The notes under the pieces are model-generated. The model was given only the letters and a program-made list of their open reading frames with translations, was not told the DNA's origin and searched no databases. The translations under genes were made by a program, and so were the position numbers. From an uncultured Devosia sp. (GTDB lineage: Bacteria > Pseudomonadota > Alphaproteobacteria > Rhizobiales > Devosiaceae): a DNA stretch of 12,791 bases. This document shows, piece after piece, positions 1 through 7,391 of this stretch. The first letter of the stretch is position 1. Each line of letters opens with the position of its first letter. The stretch is from positions 1 to 12,791 of the forward strand of contig CAMLOA010000017.1 in the NCBI GenBank assembly GCA_946481445.1. Reading direction: 5' to 3'.

Positions 1-513
1 CAGCGCGGCGACCTCGAGCAGCGTATCGTCGACACGTTCGACCGGGCCGGCGTACCGCTCAAGCACATCGTGCTCGAGGTCAACGAGGCCGTGTTCGTGG
101 GCGGCACCGATCAGCTTGTGCCGCGGGCGGTCAGCGCGCTGCGGCAGCGGGGCCTGCTGGTGGCGCTGGACGATTTCGGCACCGGCTTCGCCTCCTTGAC
201 CCACCTGCTGAGCTTTCCGGTCGATGTCATCAAGATCGACCGGTCCTTCGTGGCCCGCCTGGGCGCGGACACGCGCAGCGACGTTGTCGTGGGTTCCATC
301 ATCGACATTGCCCGGCGGCTGGGCATGGCGCTGGTGGCCGAAGGCATCGAGACCCAGCAACAGGTCGAAACCCTGTCCGGCCTGGGATGCACCATGGGCC
401 AGGGCTTCTTGTTCTCGCGCCCCTGCTCGGTCGAAGACACGACGCGGCTGCTCACCCTGTTCGCGCAGCGCCGCGACGGCGCGCCCGGCATCGGCATCCG
501 CCGCAGCGCCTGA
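1..513 (+). CDS. EAL-domain c-di-GMP phosphodiesterase, C-terminal part (5' truncated)
   Basis: The frame is open from base 1 and ends at TGA 511-513, giving 170 residues; the start lies outside the window. EAL domains hydrolyse cyclic-di-GMP to pGpG with divalent metals. Most signature positions after the missing EAL box are present: EVNE (fragment residues 26-29, equivalent to ExTE), DDFGTG (57-62), the catalytic lysine in IKIDRSF (K78), VAEGIET (E114, E117) and GCTMGQGFLFSRP (Q134). With these residues kept the domain should be enzymatically competent, although the EAL tripeptide itself cannot be seen. Whether a GGDEF, PAS or membrane sensor domain precedes it is unknown. Only about 20 residues follow the domain, so EAL is the last module. 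The gene is separated from tctC by 167 bp and is probably not in that operon. Confidence 0.93.
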   Translation, partial: QRGDLEQRIVDTFDRAGVPLKHIVLEVNEAVFVGGTDQLVPRAVSALRQRGLLVALDDFGTGFASLTHLLSFPVDVIKIDRSFVARLGADTRSDVVVGSIIDIARRLGMALVAEGIETQQQVETLSGLGCTMGQGFLFSRPCSVEDTTRLLTLFAQRRDGAPGIGIRRSA

Positions 514-599
514 GCCACGTTGCAATTGTCCTGCGGCGGGGGCAAGCTGGCATCCATAAGCATCCACTCGAGCACGGTTGCGGGGCGATGGTCCCGCTG

Positions 600-633
600 C
601 TGACAGGACGGTGACAGGCAGAGCGCCTAGTGT
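600..633 (+). promoter_or_regulatory. Candidate OmpR-family operator and promoter for tctCBA
   Basis: TGACAGG occurs at 601-607 and again at 612-618, an exact direct repeat with an 11-bp period; the wider 11-mers (600-610 and 611-621) agree at 8 of 11 positions. On the other strand this reads CTGTCA-N5-CTGTCA. Direct repeats one helical turn apart are typical of OmpR/PhoB-type regulators. A weak -10-like TAGTGT lies at 628-633, nine bases after the second repeat, and no good -35 is present, as expected of an activator-dependent promoter. Binding by the response regulator at 7392-8063 is inference; a PhoB site is the main alternative. Confidence 0.4.
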
Positions 634-680
634 GTCCGTCACGAACGCAACGACGTTCAGGATTTGAAATGGGAGGACTT

Positions 681-1625
681 ATGAACAAGCTGCTCTTGGC
701 CGCGCTGGTTTCCGGCGCTCTTTCGGTTCCCGCCTTCGCGGCGGATTACACCATCATGGCTCCTGCTGCCCCTGGCGGCGGCTGGGACCAGACTGCGCGC
801 TCCATGCAGGAAGCGCTGCAGTCCGAAGGCATTTCGGGCAATGTCCAGGTCACCAACGTCCCCGGCGCCGGTGGCACGATCGGCCTGGCCCAGTTCGCAA
901 CCCAGGATGCGGGCAACCCCAATGCCCTGATCGTCGGCGGCTACGTGATGGTGGGTGCCATCCTCACCAATGCTTCTCCGGTCACGCTCGAAAACGTCAC
1001 CCCCATCGCCCGCCTCACCGGCGAGGCTGTGGCCATCGTGGTGCCGGCGGCCTCCGAACTGCAGACCCTGGATGACCTCATTGCCAAGCTCAAGGCCGAT
1101 CCGGGCTCGGTGGCCTGGGCCGGCGGTTCGGCCGGCGGTGTCGACCAGATCACGGCCGGCCTGATTGCCAAGGCCGTCGGTGTCGAGCCGACCGCCGTCA
1201 ACTACATCGCCTATTCGGGCGGTGGCGAGGCCCTTGCTGCCCTGCTGGGCGGCCAGGTGACCGTCGGCGTCTCGGGTGTCAGCGAGTTTGCGGCCCAGAT
1301 CGAAGCGGGCGAGCTGCGTCTGCTGGCCGTCTCCACCGACGAGCGCGTCCCCGGCGTCGATGGCCCGACCCTGATGGAGCAGGGCGTCGACGTCGCCGTG
1401 CAGAACTGGCGCATGGTCGCTGCCGCTCCCGGGATCACCGATGAGCAGAAGGCCGCCATCACCGCCGACATCGAAAAGATGGTGAACTCGGCTGCATGGC
1501 AGACGACGCTCGAAACCAAGGGTTGGGTCAATACCTACCTGGCCGGTGACGATTTCGCTGCCCAGCTCGCCGCCGACACCGAGGCGACGGCTGCCATCCT
1601 GAAAGACATCGGCCTGGTGCAATGA
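681..1625 (+). CDS. tctC: Tripartite tricarboxylate transporter solute-binding protein TctC
   Basis: This is the periplasmic receptor of a TctABC transporter (Bug/TctC family), which captures a carboxylate and delivers it to TctA/TctB. The start at 681 is chosen because GGGAGG lies at 671-676 and translation begins with a clean Sec signal peptide (hydrophobic residues 4-18, cleavage after AFA at residue 20). An upstream in-frame ATG at 669 overlaps that ribosome-binding site, and one at 630 adds an unlikely charged leader. The mature protein begins [19 protein letters not shown]; the [10 protein letters not shown] ligand loop is characteristic of the family. The 314-residue length is normal. 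The stop overlaps the start of tctB (ATGA at 1622-1625), so the two are translationally coupled. Substrate cannot be read from sequence: citrate or another di/tricarboxylate is the default guess, but the family also binds many other carboxylates. Confidence 0.95.
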   Translation: MNKLLLAALVSGALSVPAFAADYTIMAPAAPGGGWDQTARSMQEALQSEGISGNVQVTNVPGAGGTIGLAQFATQDAGNPNALIVGGYVMVGAILTNASPVTLENVTPIARLTGEAVAIVVPAASELQTLDDLIAKLKADPGSVAWAGGSAGGVDQITAGLIAKAVGVEPTAVNYIAYSGGGEALAALLGGQVTVGVSGVSEFAAQIEAGELRLLAVSTDERVPGVDGPTLMEQGVDVAVQNWRMVAAAPGITDEQKAAITADIEKMVNSAAWQTTLETKGWVNTYLAGDDFAAQLAADTEATAAILKDIGLVQ

Positions 1626-2107
1626 GCTCAGGTCACTCCAACCTCTCGCGCCGCCCCGATGGGGCGGCGCTTGTCATAGCCGCAATCCTGGCAGCCATTG
1701 CCGCTGTCATCATCTGGCAGACCAGCCAGATGCGCGTGCCGCCCGTGCAGGCACGAGTCGGCCCCACCGTATTCCCCTATGTCATCGCCGCCGGACTGCT
1801 TGCGCTTTCGGTCGGGACGGTCGTCTCGGCCCTGCGCGGCAGCTTCCCGGAGCGCAGCAGTGACAATTACATTCCCATCGCCTGGATCGTCGGTGGCCTG
1901 ATCGCGCAATTGCTGACGATTTCCTGGGCCGGGTTCTCCATCGGCACCGGCCTGCTCTTCGCCCTGACGGCGCGGGCGTTCGGGCGCGGCCCGCTGTGGC
2001 AGACCATCCCCATCGGCGTCGTCTTCGCTTTCATCGTCTGGTTCGTGTTCGCCAAGGGGCTGCAACTCTCGCTGCCCATGGGTCCGCTCGAACGGCTCGT
2101 CCCCTGA
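1622..2107 (+). CDS. tctB: Tripartite tricarboxylate transporter small membrane subunit TctB
   Basis: This 161-residue integral membrane protein has four or five hydrophobic segments (about 15-33, 50-70, 84-117 as a long or split segment, and 127-146). The motif [16 protein letters not shown] (45-60) fits the conserved RxGPxxFP region of TctB/DUF1468 proteins. Its length matches the family. TctB is the small membrane subunit that pairs with TctA to form the transporter; its mechanistic role is poorly defined. The start overlaps the tctC stop by four bases, and tctA begins 7 bp after its stop, so the three genes form one operon in the order C-B-A, as in Salmonella tctCBA. The extreme N-terminus (first ~12 residues) is polar and probably cytoplasmic. 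Confidence 0.92.
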   Translation: MSSGHSNLSRRPDGAALVIAAILAAIAAVIIWQTSQMRVPPVQARVGPTVFPYVIAAGLLALSVGTVVSALRGSFPERSSDNYIPIAWIVGGLIAQLLTISWAGFSIGTGLLFALTARAFGRGPLWQTIPIGVVFAFIVWFVFAKGLQLSLPMGPLERLVP

Positions 2108-2114
2108 GGCCGAA

Positions 2115-3662
2115 ATGGATACATTTGCTCTTCTGGGTCAGGGCCTGCTCGACGCACTGCAATTCCAGAACCTGATCTATGCGCTGATCGGCGTGACGCT
2201 GGGCACAGCCGTGGGTGTGCTGCCCGGCATCGGTCCGGCGCTGACCGTGGCGCTGTTGCTGCCCGTCACCTACAAGCTCGATCCGGCCGGCTCGCTCATC
2301 ATGTTCGCCGGCATCTACTATGGCGGCATGTATGGCGGCTCCACCACCTCCATCCTGCTCAATACCCCCGGGGAAAGTGCGTCCATCGTCACCGCGCTCG
2401 AGGGTAACAAGATGGCCCGCAAGGGCCGCGGCGGCCCCGCTCTGGCCACCGCCGCCATCGGGTCCTTCGTTGCCGGGCTGCTGGCCACGCTGGCCCTGGC
2501 CTTCGTTGCGCCCTGGGTGGTCAAGTTCGCCCTGTCGTTCGGTGCGCCGGAATACTTCGCTCTGATGGTGCTGGCCTTCATCACGGTCTCCGCCGCCTTT
2601 GGCGATTCCGCCCTGCGCGGCCTGACGGCACTGTTCATCGGGCTGGGCCTCGGCATTATCGGCATCGACCTGCAGACGGGCCAGACGCGCCTGGCCTTCG
2701 GCATTCCCGACCTGCTCGACGGCATCGAGGTCACCACGCTGGCCGTGGCCCTGTTCGCCATCGGGGAAACCCTCAAGATGGCGTCGGACCGCCATCAGGT
2801 CAAAGACGAGGTCATGGCCGTCAAGGGGTCCATCTGGATGAACCGGGACGATTGGAAGCGCAGCTGGCTGCCCTGGCTGCGCGGCACGGCCATCGGATTC
2901 CCCATCGGCGCCATGCCGGCTGGCGGTGCCGACGTGTCCAGCTTCCTGTCCTATTCGGCGGAAAAGACCTTCTCCAAAAAGCCCGAGGAGTTCGGTCACG
3001 GCGCCATCGAGGGCGTCGCTGGTCCCGAGGCCGCCAACAATGCCTCCGCAGCCGGCACGCTGGTGCCGCTGCTGACGCTGGGCCTGCCCACTACGGCAAC
3101 CGCCGCCATCATGCTGGCCGGCTTCCAGCAATTCGGCCTGCAGCCCGGACCGCTGCTCTTCGTCAACAATGCCGGCCTGGTATGGGCGCTGATTGCCAGC
3201 CTGCTGGTGGCCAACCTCATGCTCATCGTGCTCAACCTGCCGCTGATCGGGCTGTGGGTGAAGCTGCTGACCATTCCGCGGCCGTGGCTCTATGGCGGCA
3301 TCCTGGTCTTCGCCACATTGGGCACGATCGGTGCCAATGGCGCCATGTCCGGCAACCTCTTTGGCATCCGCTTCTCCTTCGAGCTCATGCTGCTGCTGGC
3401 CTTCGGCATATTGGGTTACCTGCTGCGCCGCTTCGGCTATCCCATCGCTCCGGTCGTGGTGGGGCTGATCCTGGGCCCCATGGCGGAGCAGCAGCTGCGC
3501 CGTGCGCTGGCCATCAGCCAGGGCGATTGGCTGATCCTGCTGCATTCGCCCATCACCTGGGTTCTCTATGTCCTGGCGATCGCGGCGGTGGGCGTCCCCC
3601 TCTGGTTGCGCCTGCGCGGCAAGGGCGACGTCATGAACCAGCTGGCCAGCGACGAGGACTGA
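2115..3662 (+). CDS. tctA: Tripartite tricarboxylate transporter large permease subunit TctA
   Basis: This 515-residue polytopic inner-membrane protein is the transport subunit, moving the TctC-bound substrate by secondary transport driven by an ion gradient. Family signatures are clear: [17 protein letters not shown] (34-50) and [20 protein letters not shown] (69-88) in the first half, and [20 protein letters not shown] followed by [17 protein letters not shown] in the second. These two related glycine/proline-rich motifs are expected of the inverted-repeat TctA fold. The length is typical (about 500). TGAGG at 2105-2109, which includes the tctB stop, gives a Shine-Dalgarno sequence six bases before the ATG. 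It is the last gene of the operon: a GC-rich hairpin follows eight bases after the stop and the next gene is convergent. Confidence 0.96.
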   Translation: MDTFALLGQGLLDALQFQNLIYALIGVTLGTAVGVLPGIGPALTVALLLPVTYKLDPAGSLIMFAGIYYGGMYGGSTTSILLNTPGESASIVTALEGNKMARKGRGGPALATAAIGSFVAGLLATLALAFVAPWVVKFALSFGAPEYFALMVLAFITVSAAFGDSALRGLTALFIGLGLGIIGIDLQTGQTRLAFGIPDLLDGIEVTTLAVALFAIGETLKMASDRHQVKDEVMAVKGSIWMNRDDWKRSWLPWLRGTAIGFPIGAMPAGGADVSSFLSYSAEKTFSKKPEEFGHGAIEGVAGPEAANNASAAGTLVPLLTLGLPTTATAAIMLAGFQQFGLQPGPLLFVNNAGLVWALIASLLVANLMLIVLNLPLIGLWVKLLTIPRPWLYGGILVFATLGTIGANGAMSGNLFGIRFSFELMLLLAFGILGYLLRRFGYPIAPVVVGLILGPMAEQQLRRALAISQGDWLILLHSPITWVLYVLAIAAVGVPLWLRLRGKGDVMNQLASDED

Positions 3663-3669
3663 TCAGGCG

Positions 3670-3694
3670 GGGCCGGGGCGCAGCACCCCGGCCC
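3670..3694. terminator. Probable terminator hairpin between tctA and convergent gene
   Basis: GGGCCGGGG (3670-3678) pairs perfectly with CCCCGGCCC (3686-3694) around a 7-base loop. It lies between two convergent stops (3662 and 3709) and could serve both. No T-tract follows on either strand, so it is not a textbook intrinsic terminator; it may block exonucleases or assist Rho. Confidence 0.5.
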
Positions 3695-3708
3695 ATTGCC
3701 GGCACTGC

Positions 3709-4053
3709 CTAGCGCTTCAGCATGCCGGGGAGCGCGCCTCCCGGGCCGGGCCCGGCGTCAATGCCCGTGCTCAGGCCCAGCGGCGCGCCGTCGCGAACCG
3801 GGCGTTCCGAATTGATGTCCTTGCAGAATTCGGTGGTCGTTTCCGGGTCGGTCAGCGCGCATTCGGCCTTGTAGTTGCCGCGCGTGTCGCATTCGGTCTC
3901 CCAGTCGCCGTTGAGCGGATACTCCCAGCAGATGATCTCGTCGTCATCGGCCAGGGCAGGGCTGGGCGCCAGCGGGATGAGCATCAGCAGGCTGAACATG
4001 GCCAGGGCGGCCGTGGTCGTCGATCTGATCGTGGTTCGGGTGGTGGCAGTCAT
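3709..4053 (-). CDS. Small secreted protein with four cysteines, unknown function
   Basis: I do not recognise this 114-residue protein. It starts at ATG 4053-4051 with GAGGA about six bases upstream. A threonine/arginine-rich N-region is followed by a hydrophobic core (about 15-32) and a likely signal-peptidase site after ALA at residue 35, giving a mature protein that starts DDDE. The mature part has four cysteines (42, 55, 65, 77) within 36 residues, enough for two periplasmic disulfides, then a Gly/Pro-rich tail (about 88-110) that is probably unstructured. No known domain is apparent. It is convergent with tctA, and the nearest gene upstream on the same strand lies beyond a strong terminator (4171-4208), so it is probably transcribed alone. 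Its promoter should lie in 4054-4170, where I see no convincing -35/-10 pair. Confidence 0.75.
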   Translation of the reverse strand: MTATTRTTIRSTTTAALAMFSLLMLIPLAPSPALADDDEIICWEYPLNGDWETECDTRGNYKAECALTDPETTTEFCKDINSERPVRDGAPLGLSTGIDAGPGPGGALPGMLKR

Positions 4054-4170
4054 GGTGGTTCCTCATGGTATGAACCCCCGCTCCAGGACGGTCCCGGTCA
4101 CGCCACCCTGTCCGCCGTCAGTTGAACATATGCTGTCGCTTTGCCTCAGCCTGCATTCATCTGCGCAGCA

Positions 4171-4208
4171 AAAAGCCCGGATACCCATGCAAGGGTATCC
4201 GGGCTTTT
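4171..4208 (-). terminator. Strong intrinsic terminator of the 55-residue gene
   Basis: AAAAGCCCGGATACCC (4171-4186) and its exact complement (4193-4208) form a perfect 16-bp stem with the 6-base loop ATGCAA. Read on the minus strand, the stem ends in a run of five T (4174-4170), a classic Rho-independent terminator about 65 bases after the stop at 4273. The stem's own A/T ends also give it four T on the plus strand, so it could act in both directions and insulate the gene at 3709-4053. Confidence 0.9.
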
Positions 4209-4272
4209 CTCACGTCTATCGGCCGCTCGGCGCGGGTCGCCAGGGAGGGGAGCGCCCCGCGTCAGGGAGACT

Positions 4273-4440
4273 TCAGAGCTTGCCGATCGAACGGAAAGCG
4301 TCGGCGTCGATGCCCAGGGTCCGGAGATGCTTGGCCTTGGGCGCACGACCGCCCTCGACCGCGTTGGAGACGGCAGCGGCGCTGCCGAATACTTCCACGA
4401 AGGTGCCAAGGGTCGCAAAGATCTTGCGGGTGGTGCTCAT
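4273..4440 (-). CDS. Small 55-residue protein, unknown function
   Basis: The chosen start at ATG 4440-4438 is preceded by GAGGA with about 7 bases spacing. An in-frame ATG at 4494 would add 18 residues but translates through this ribosome-binding site, so it is less likely. The protein has a mostly hydrophobic/alanine-rich first half (residues 7-28, including FATLGTFVEVFGSAAAVSNAV, which I would read as an amphipathic helix rather than a membrane span) and a basic second half ending in LRTLGIDADAFRSIGKL. The LGIDxxxF-like end resembles short DUF1127-type and related alphaproteobacterial peptides in style, but I cannot assign a family. A good ribosome-binding site and a very strong terminator argue that it is a real, expressed monocistronic gene. 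Confidence 0.72.
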   Translation of the reverse strand: MSTTRKIFATLGTFVEVFGSAAAVSNAVEGGRAPKAKHLRTLGIDADAFRSIGKL

Positions 4441-4691
4441 TGCCAGTTCCTCAATCTGGACCGGGCCGGATTGCCGGGTCGCTTTCATGAGCACAGAGAT
4501 GGGCCCGAACCGGTCGTTCTGCTAGGGCCGATAGGACACGCCAGCCATGCGTCACACGCAAGGTTCCGGCCAGGATTGGTCATAATCCCTGGAAATCTGC
4601 GCCAAGACTAAGAACGTTGTCCTATCCATGCGCTGCCGGCATGGCCTGGTGCCCGTTCGAGACCGGGTGCGGCCCGCCGCGCGCCCTCCGG

Positions 4692-7166
4692 CTACGGCTT
4701 GGGCGACACGATCTCGCCCCAGGTGTCGAGGAACCGCTTGCGCCGCTGCTGGTCCAGCGACACCAGCAGCGCCGGCCCGAGCGGGATGGGCTGGATCACG
4801 CCGCGGCCGCGCGCGGCAATGGCCTCGCTGGTCCATTCGCCCGTGGCGCCGGTCGCCACCGAGCCCAGGGCAGTCTGCCCGGCTGCGATGGCCTGGCCCG
4901 CGGGTGACAGGGCGAAATCGACAAAGGCCCGGCCGAGCTCGGGGTAGGGCGCGCTGCGCGGGATCAGCATGGCCCGGGTCAGCACCAGCACATAGTCGTC
5001 CGGCACGACGATCTCGATATTGGCGCCGGCCGCCTTGCGGGCAAAGGCATAGGAGCCCAGCACATTGTAGCCCAGGGCCAGCGACCCGTCGGCCACGCCG
5101 TTGAGAATGCCCGGGCTCGATCCGGAAAACTGCGCGCCTACCCGCCCGAATGCCGCCGCCAGGCGCCAGAAGTTGGAGGAAATCACCTGGTCCTGCGATG
5201 CCAGCAGGTAGCCGACGCCGGAAAGGGCAATGTCATAGGTGGCAATGCGCCCGGTAAAGCGTTCGGTCTGGCTTTCCAGCATTTCGGCCAGCCGCAGATG
5301 CGTGCGGGGCACTTCTTCGGCGGAGATGGCCGCGGGATTGTAGATGATCACGGCCGGCTCGAAGGTGAAGCCGAACACCTCGTTGCGCCAGTGCGCCCAG
5401 TCCGGCAGCCCGCCCAGCCATGGGCTGTCATAGGCCATGGCGTGCCCGTCATTGGCCAGCTTGATCATCAGGTCCGAGGCCGAGCTGATCAGCAGGTCCG
5501 GCTGCGGATCGAGATCGCCAGCCAGGAACCGGTCGTAGAGCGGCAGCGAGTCGGTCTCCTCGTAGAGCACTGTCACGTCCGGCCGCTGCGCCTGGAAGCC
5601 GGCGATGAAATGGGCAAAGAGCGGCGTGTCGGTCACGCCCACAATGGTCAGCACCGTGTCGCTGCTGCCATCGGGGGCGGGATAGCTGGTCGAGGCCGCC
5701 TGGGCGGTGCGGGGATCCGCAAGCATCAGGCAGACAACGAGGGCCGAGAGGCTCCCCAGCGCCTTGCGCATCTGTTCGAGCCGGGGGGTGCGGCCCAGCG
5801 TCGGCAGGTCGATCTCGACCACGAGGCCCCCGCCGTCCCGGTCCTTGAGCCGCAGCTGGCCGCGATGGGCTTCGGCCACGCGCTTGACGATCGACAGGCC
5901 CAGCCCCGATCCGGCACGCGTCCCGCTGGCGGCGCCGCGCTTGAACCGCTCGAGCACGAGGGGCTTCTCGGCATCGCTGATCCCGGGTCCCCGGTCTGCA
6001 ACGGTAAAGGTCATCAGGCCGTCCTGCACCGATCCTCCCAGGTCTACCCGCCCTTCCGAATAGACCAGCGCATTGTCCACCACATTGCGCACCATTTCGC
6101 GCAGCGCCACCCGGTCGCCGCGGATCGGGGCAGCCGAGGCGGCATCGGAAAGGGCGATCGAGAGCCGCCCGCTCTGGTCCGGGTCGAGCCGCTGGCGCAC
6201 ATCCTCCACCACCGTGCCGAATGCGGTCGTGTCGCTTTCCTGGTTTTCCAGCCGGTGGCTGATCGTGGCCTCCATCAGCAGCTGGCTCACCAGCTGGCTG
6301 GCCTGGATAGCGCCCTGGTGGATGCGGCCCACCCTTCGGCGCAGGGCCTCCGGGTCCTGCTCGTCCATGGCCACCTCGGCCTGTGCCCGCAGCGAGGCCA
6401 ACGGCGTACGCACCTCATGGGCCGCCTCTGCCACCAGCCCCGTCACCCGCTCCATGGCGCTGCCCAGTCGCGCCATGAAGGCGTTGAGACCGGAAACGAG
6501 ATGGCTGACCTCAACCGGCACGGGTACGTCGACCGGGCTCAGGTCGTCGGGCGCGCGCCCGCGCAATTCCTGCTCTAGCTGGTAGAGGGGCGAAAACATG
6601 CGTCCGATGTCGAACCAGACCAGCGCAATCGACAGCAGCGTCAGCGCGATCACCGGGATGATGGCATTGGAGAGGATTTCCCAGGCCAGCGCTTCCCGCT
6701 CGCTCTGGGTCTCGGCCACGTGGATGGTCACCCAGTCCGCCTCACCGCCCGAAGAGGTCAGCCGCCCCACGCTCGCCACCCGCACCAGTTCGCCGCGATA
6801 GGTTGCATCCACGAAGACGGGGCCGGCCGTGTTCAGTTCGGGCAGGTCGGCGGACAGGTCCTCATAGCCCGTCACCGCACGGCCCGATGGATCCTCCACC
6901 GCATAGAACACCCGGTCGCGCCCGGAGAACATACCGAACGAGGCAAAGGGCAGTTCGACGATCACGGTATCGTCCTCCACCTGCACGGCGCCGGCAATCG
7001 TCAATGCCGACGCCGCCAGCAGCCGGTCGAAGGCCCGGTCCGCCGAACGCTCGGCATAGTCGCGTATGAACACGATCAGGATCACCGCCGCCGCCAGCAG
7101 CAGCGCCAGCGCCAGCGCCAGGATGCGCCGGCGGATGGAGAAGGATTTGGTCGGTGCTGTGGTCAC
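4692..7166 (-). CDS. Sensor histidine kinase fused to a periplasmic substrate-binding protein
   Basis: One 824-residue frame holds two proteins. Residues 1-460 are a TctE-like kinase: TM1 about 15-34, a periplasmic 2CSK_N sensor domain (36-163), TM2 164-184, a HAMP-like linker, HisKA with the phospho-acceptor H250 in AAHEVRTPLASL, and HATPase_c with N-box NVVDNAL (361-367), DRGPGI (391-396) and GSGLGLSIV (419-427). After EIDLPTLGRT the frame continues into MRKALGSLSALVVCL (466-480), a signal-peptide-like stretch ending TAQA (487-490), then an ABC-type binding protein of the SBP_bac_6/11 sort (about 500-824), with FTFEPAVIIYNP as a family-like hinge. No stop separates the halves. The start is GTG 7166-7164 with GGGAG upstream; ATG 7319 would translate a repeat. 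It probably phosphorylates the regulator at 7392-8063. No ABC permease or ATPase is nearby. Confidence 0.9.
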   Translation of the reverse strand: MTTAPTKSFSIRRRILALALALLLAAAVILIVFIRDYAERSADRAFDRLLAASALTIAGAVQVEDDTVIVELPFASFGMFSGRDRVFYAVEDPSGRAVTGYEDLSADLPELNTAGPVFVDATYRGELVRVASVGRLTSSGGEADWVTIHVAETQSEREALAWEILSNAIIPVIALTLLSIALVWFDIGRMFSPLYQLEQELRGRAPDDLSPVDVPVPVEVSHLVSGLNAFMARLGSAMERVTGLVAEAAHEVRTPLASLRAQAEVAMDEQDPEALRRRVGRIHQGAIQASQLVSQLLMEATISHRLENQESDTTAFGTVVEDVRQRLDPDQSGRLSIALSDAASAAPIRGDRVALREMVRNVVDNALVYSEGRVDLGGSVQDGLMTFTVADRGPGISDAEKPLVLERFKRGAASGTRAGSGLGLSIVKRVAEAHRGQLRLKDRDGGGLVVEIDLPTLGRTPRLEQMRKALGSLSALVVCLMLADPRTAQAASTSYPAPDGSSDTVLTIVGVTDTPLFAHFIAGFQAQRPDVTVLYEETDSLPLYDRFLAGDLDPQPDLLISSASDLMIKLANDGHAMAYDSPWLGGLPDWAHWRNEVFGFTFEPAVIIYNPAAISAEEVPRTHLRLAEMLESQTERFTGRIATYDIALSGVGYLLASQDQVISSNFWRLAAAFGRVGAQFSGSSPGILNGVADGSLALGYNVLGSYAFARKAAGANIEIVVPDDYVLVLTRAMLIPRSAPYPELGRAFVDFALSPAGQAIAAGQTALGSVATGATGEWTSEAIAARGRGVIQPIPLGPALLVSLDQQRRKRFLDTWGEIVSPKP

Positions 7167-7231
7167 GGCTTGCTCCCGCCGCCTGACCGGCGGCGGTTGC
7201 CTAGAGGCAGTGTCTGCCACCCACCGGACGG

Positions 7232-7332
7232 CACCTCCCCCTTGATGGGGGAGGCTGGGAGGGGGTGTGAGAGCCCCAATATAGGGGCTAAACGACCCCC
7301 ACCCTTGATCCCTCCCCACAAGGGGGAGGGTG
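7232..7332. repeat. Palindromic intergenic repeat A between regulator and kinase genes
   Basis: The left arm (7232-7267) contains a perfect 8-bp palindrome, CCTCCCCC-TTGAT-GGGGGAGG (7234-7254), followed by CTGGGAGGGGGTG. The right arm (7296-7332) is an imperfect inverted copy. A small hairpin, AGCCCC/GGGGCT (7272-7289), lies between them. The left module is almost identical to the right arm of the repeat at 11900-12013, so this is a dispersed family. It occupies the 225-bp gap between the response regulator stop and the kinase start and could modulate read-through or mRNA stability. Confidence 0.85.
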
Positions 7333-7391
7333 ACGACTGTGAAATCGACGATGAATGAACCTCGATGTCGGGGTGCTCCGCCGTCGAAATC

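Noticed and set aside
514..599. Terminator after the EAL gene
   Set aside because: No convincing stem-loop with a T-tract was found between 514 and the tctC promoter region.
657..1622. 321-codon open frame on the minus strand
   Set aside because: Antisense to tctC; Gly/Asp/His-rich with no domain.
2031..3545. 504-codon open frame on the minus strand
   Set aside because: Antisense to tctB/tctA; composition is Gln/Gly/Asp/His-rich low complexity, typical of the reverse complement of a GC-rich membrane-protein gene, with no domain.
3875..4525. 216-codon plus-strand frame
   Set aside because: It crosses the strong terminator and is antisense to two better supported genes; no domain.
4441..4691. 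Possible stress-sigma promoter (GGAAC box) upstream of the 55-residue gene
   Set aside because: A GGAAC is present on the minus strand but no matching downstream element lies 16-17 bases away; nothing else was seen in this gap.
5298..6578. 426-codon open frame on the plus strand
   Set aside because: Antisense to the kinase/binding-protein gene; no recognisable domain and biased composition.
7167..7319. N-terminal extension of the kinase to ATG 7319
   Set aside because: It would translate repeat A; the GTG at 7166 has GGGAG upstream and places TM1 at the normal distance from the N-terminus.
7200..7340. Repeats at 7232, 9944 and 11900 considered as a CRISPR array
   Set aside because: Units are inverted and kilobases apart, not regularly spaced direct repeats, and no cas genes are present.
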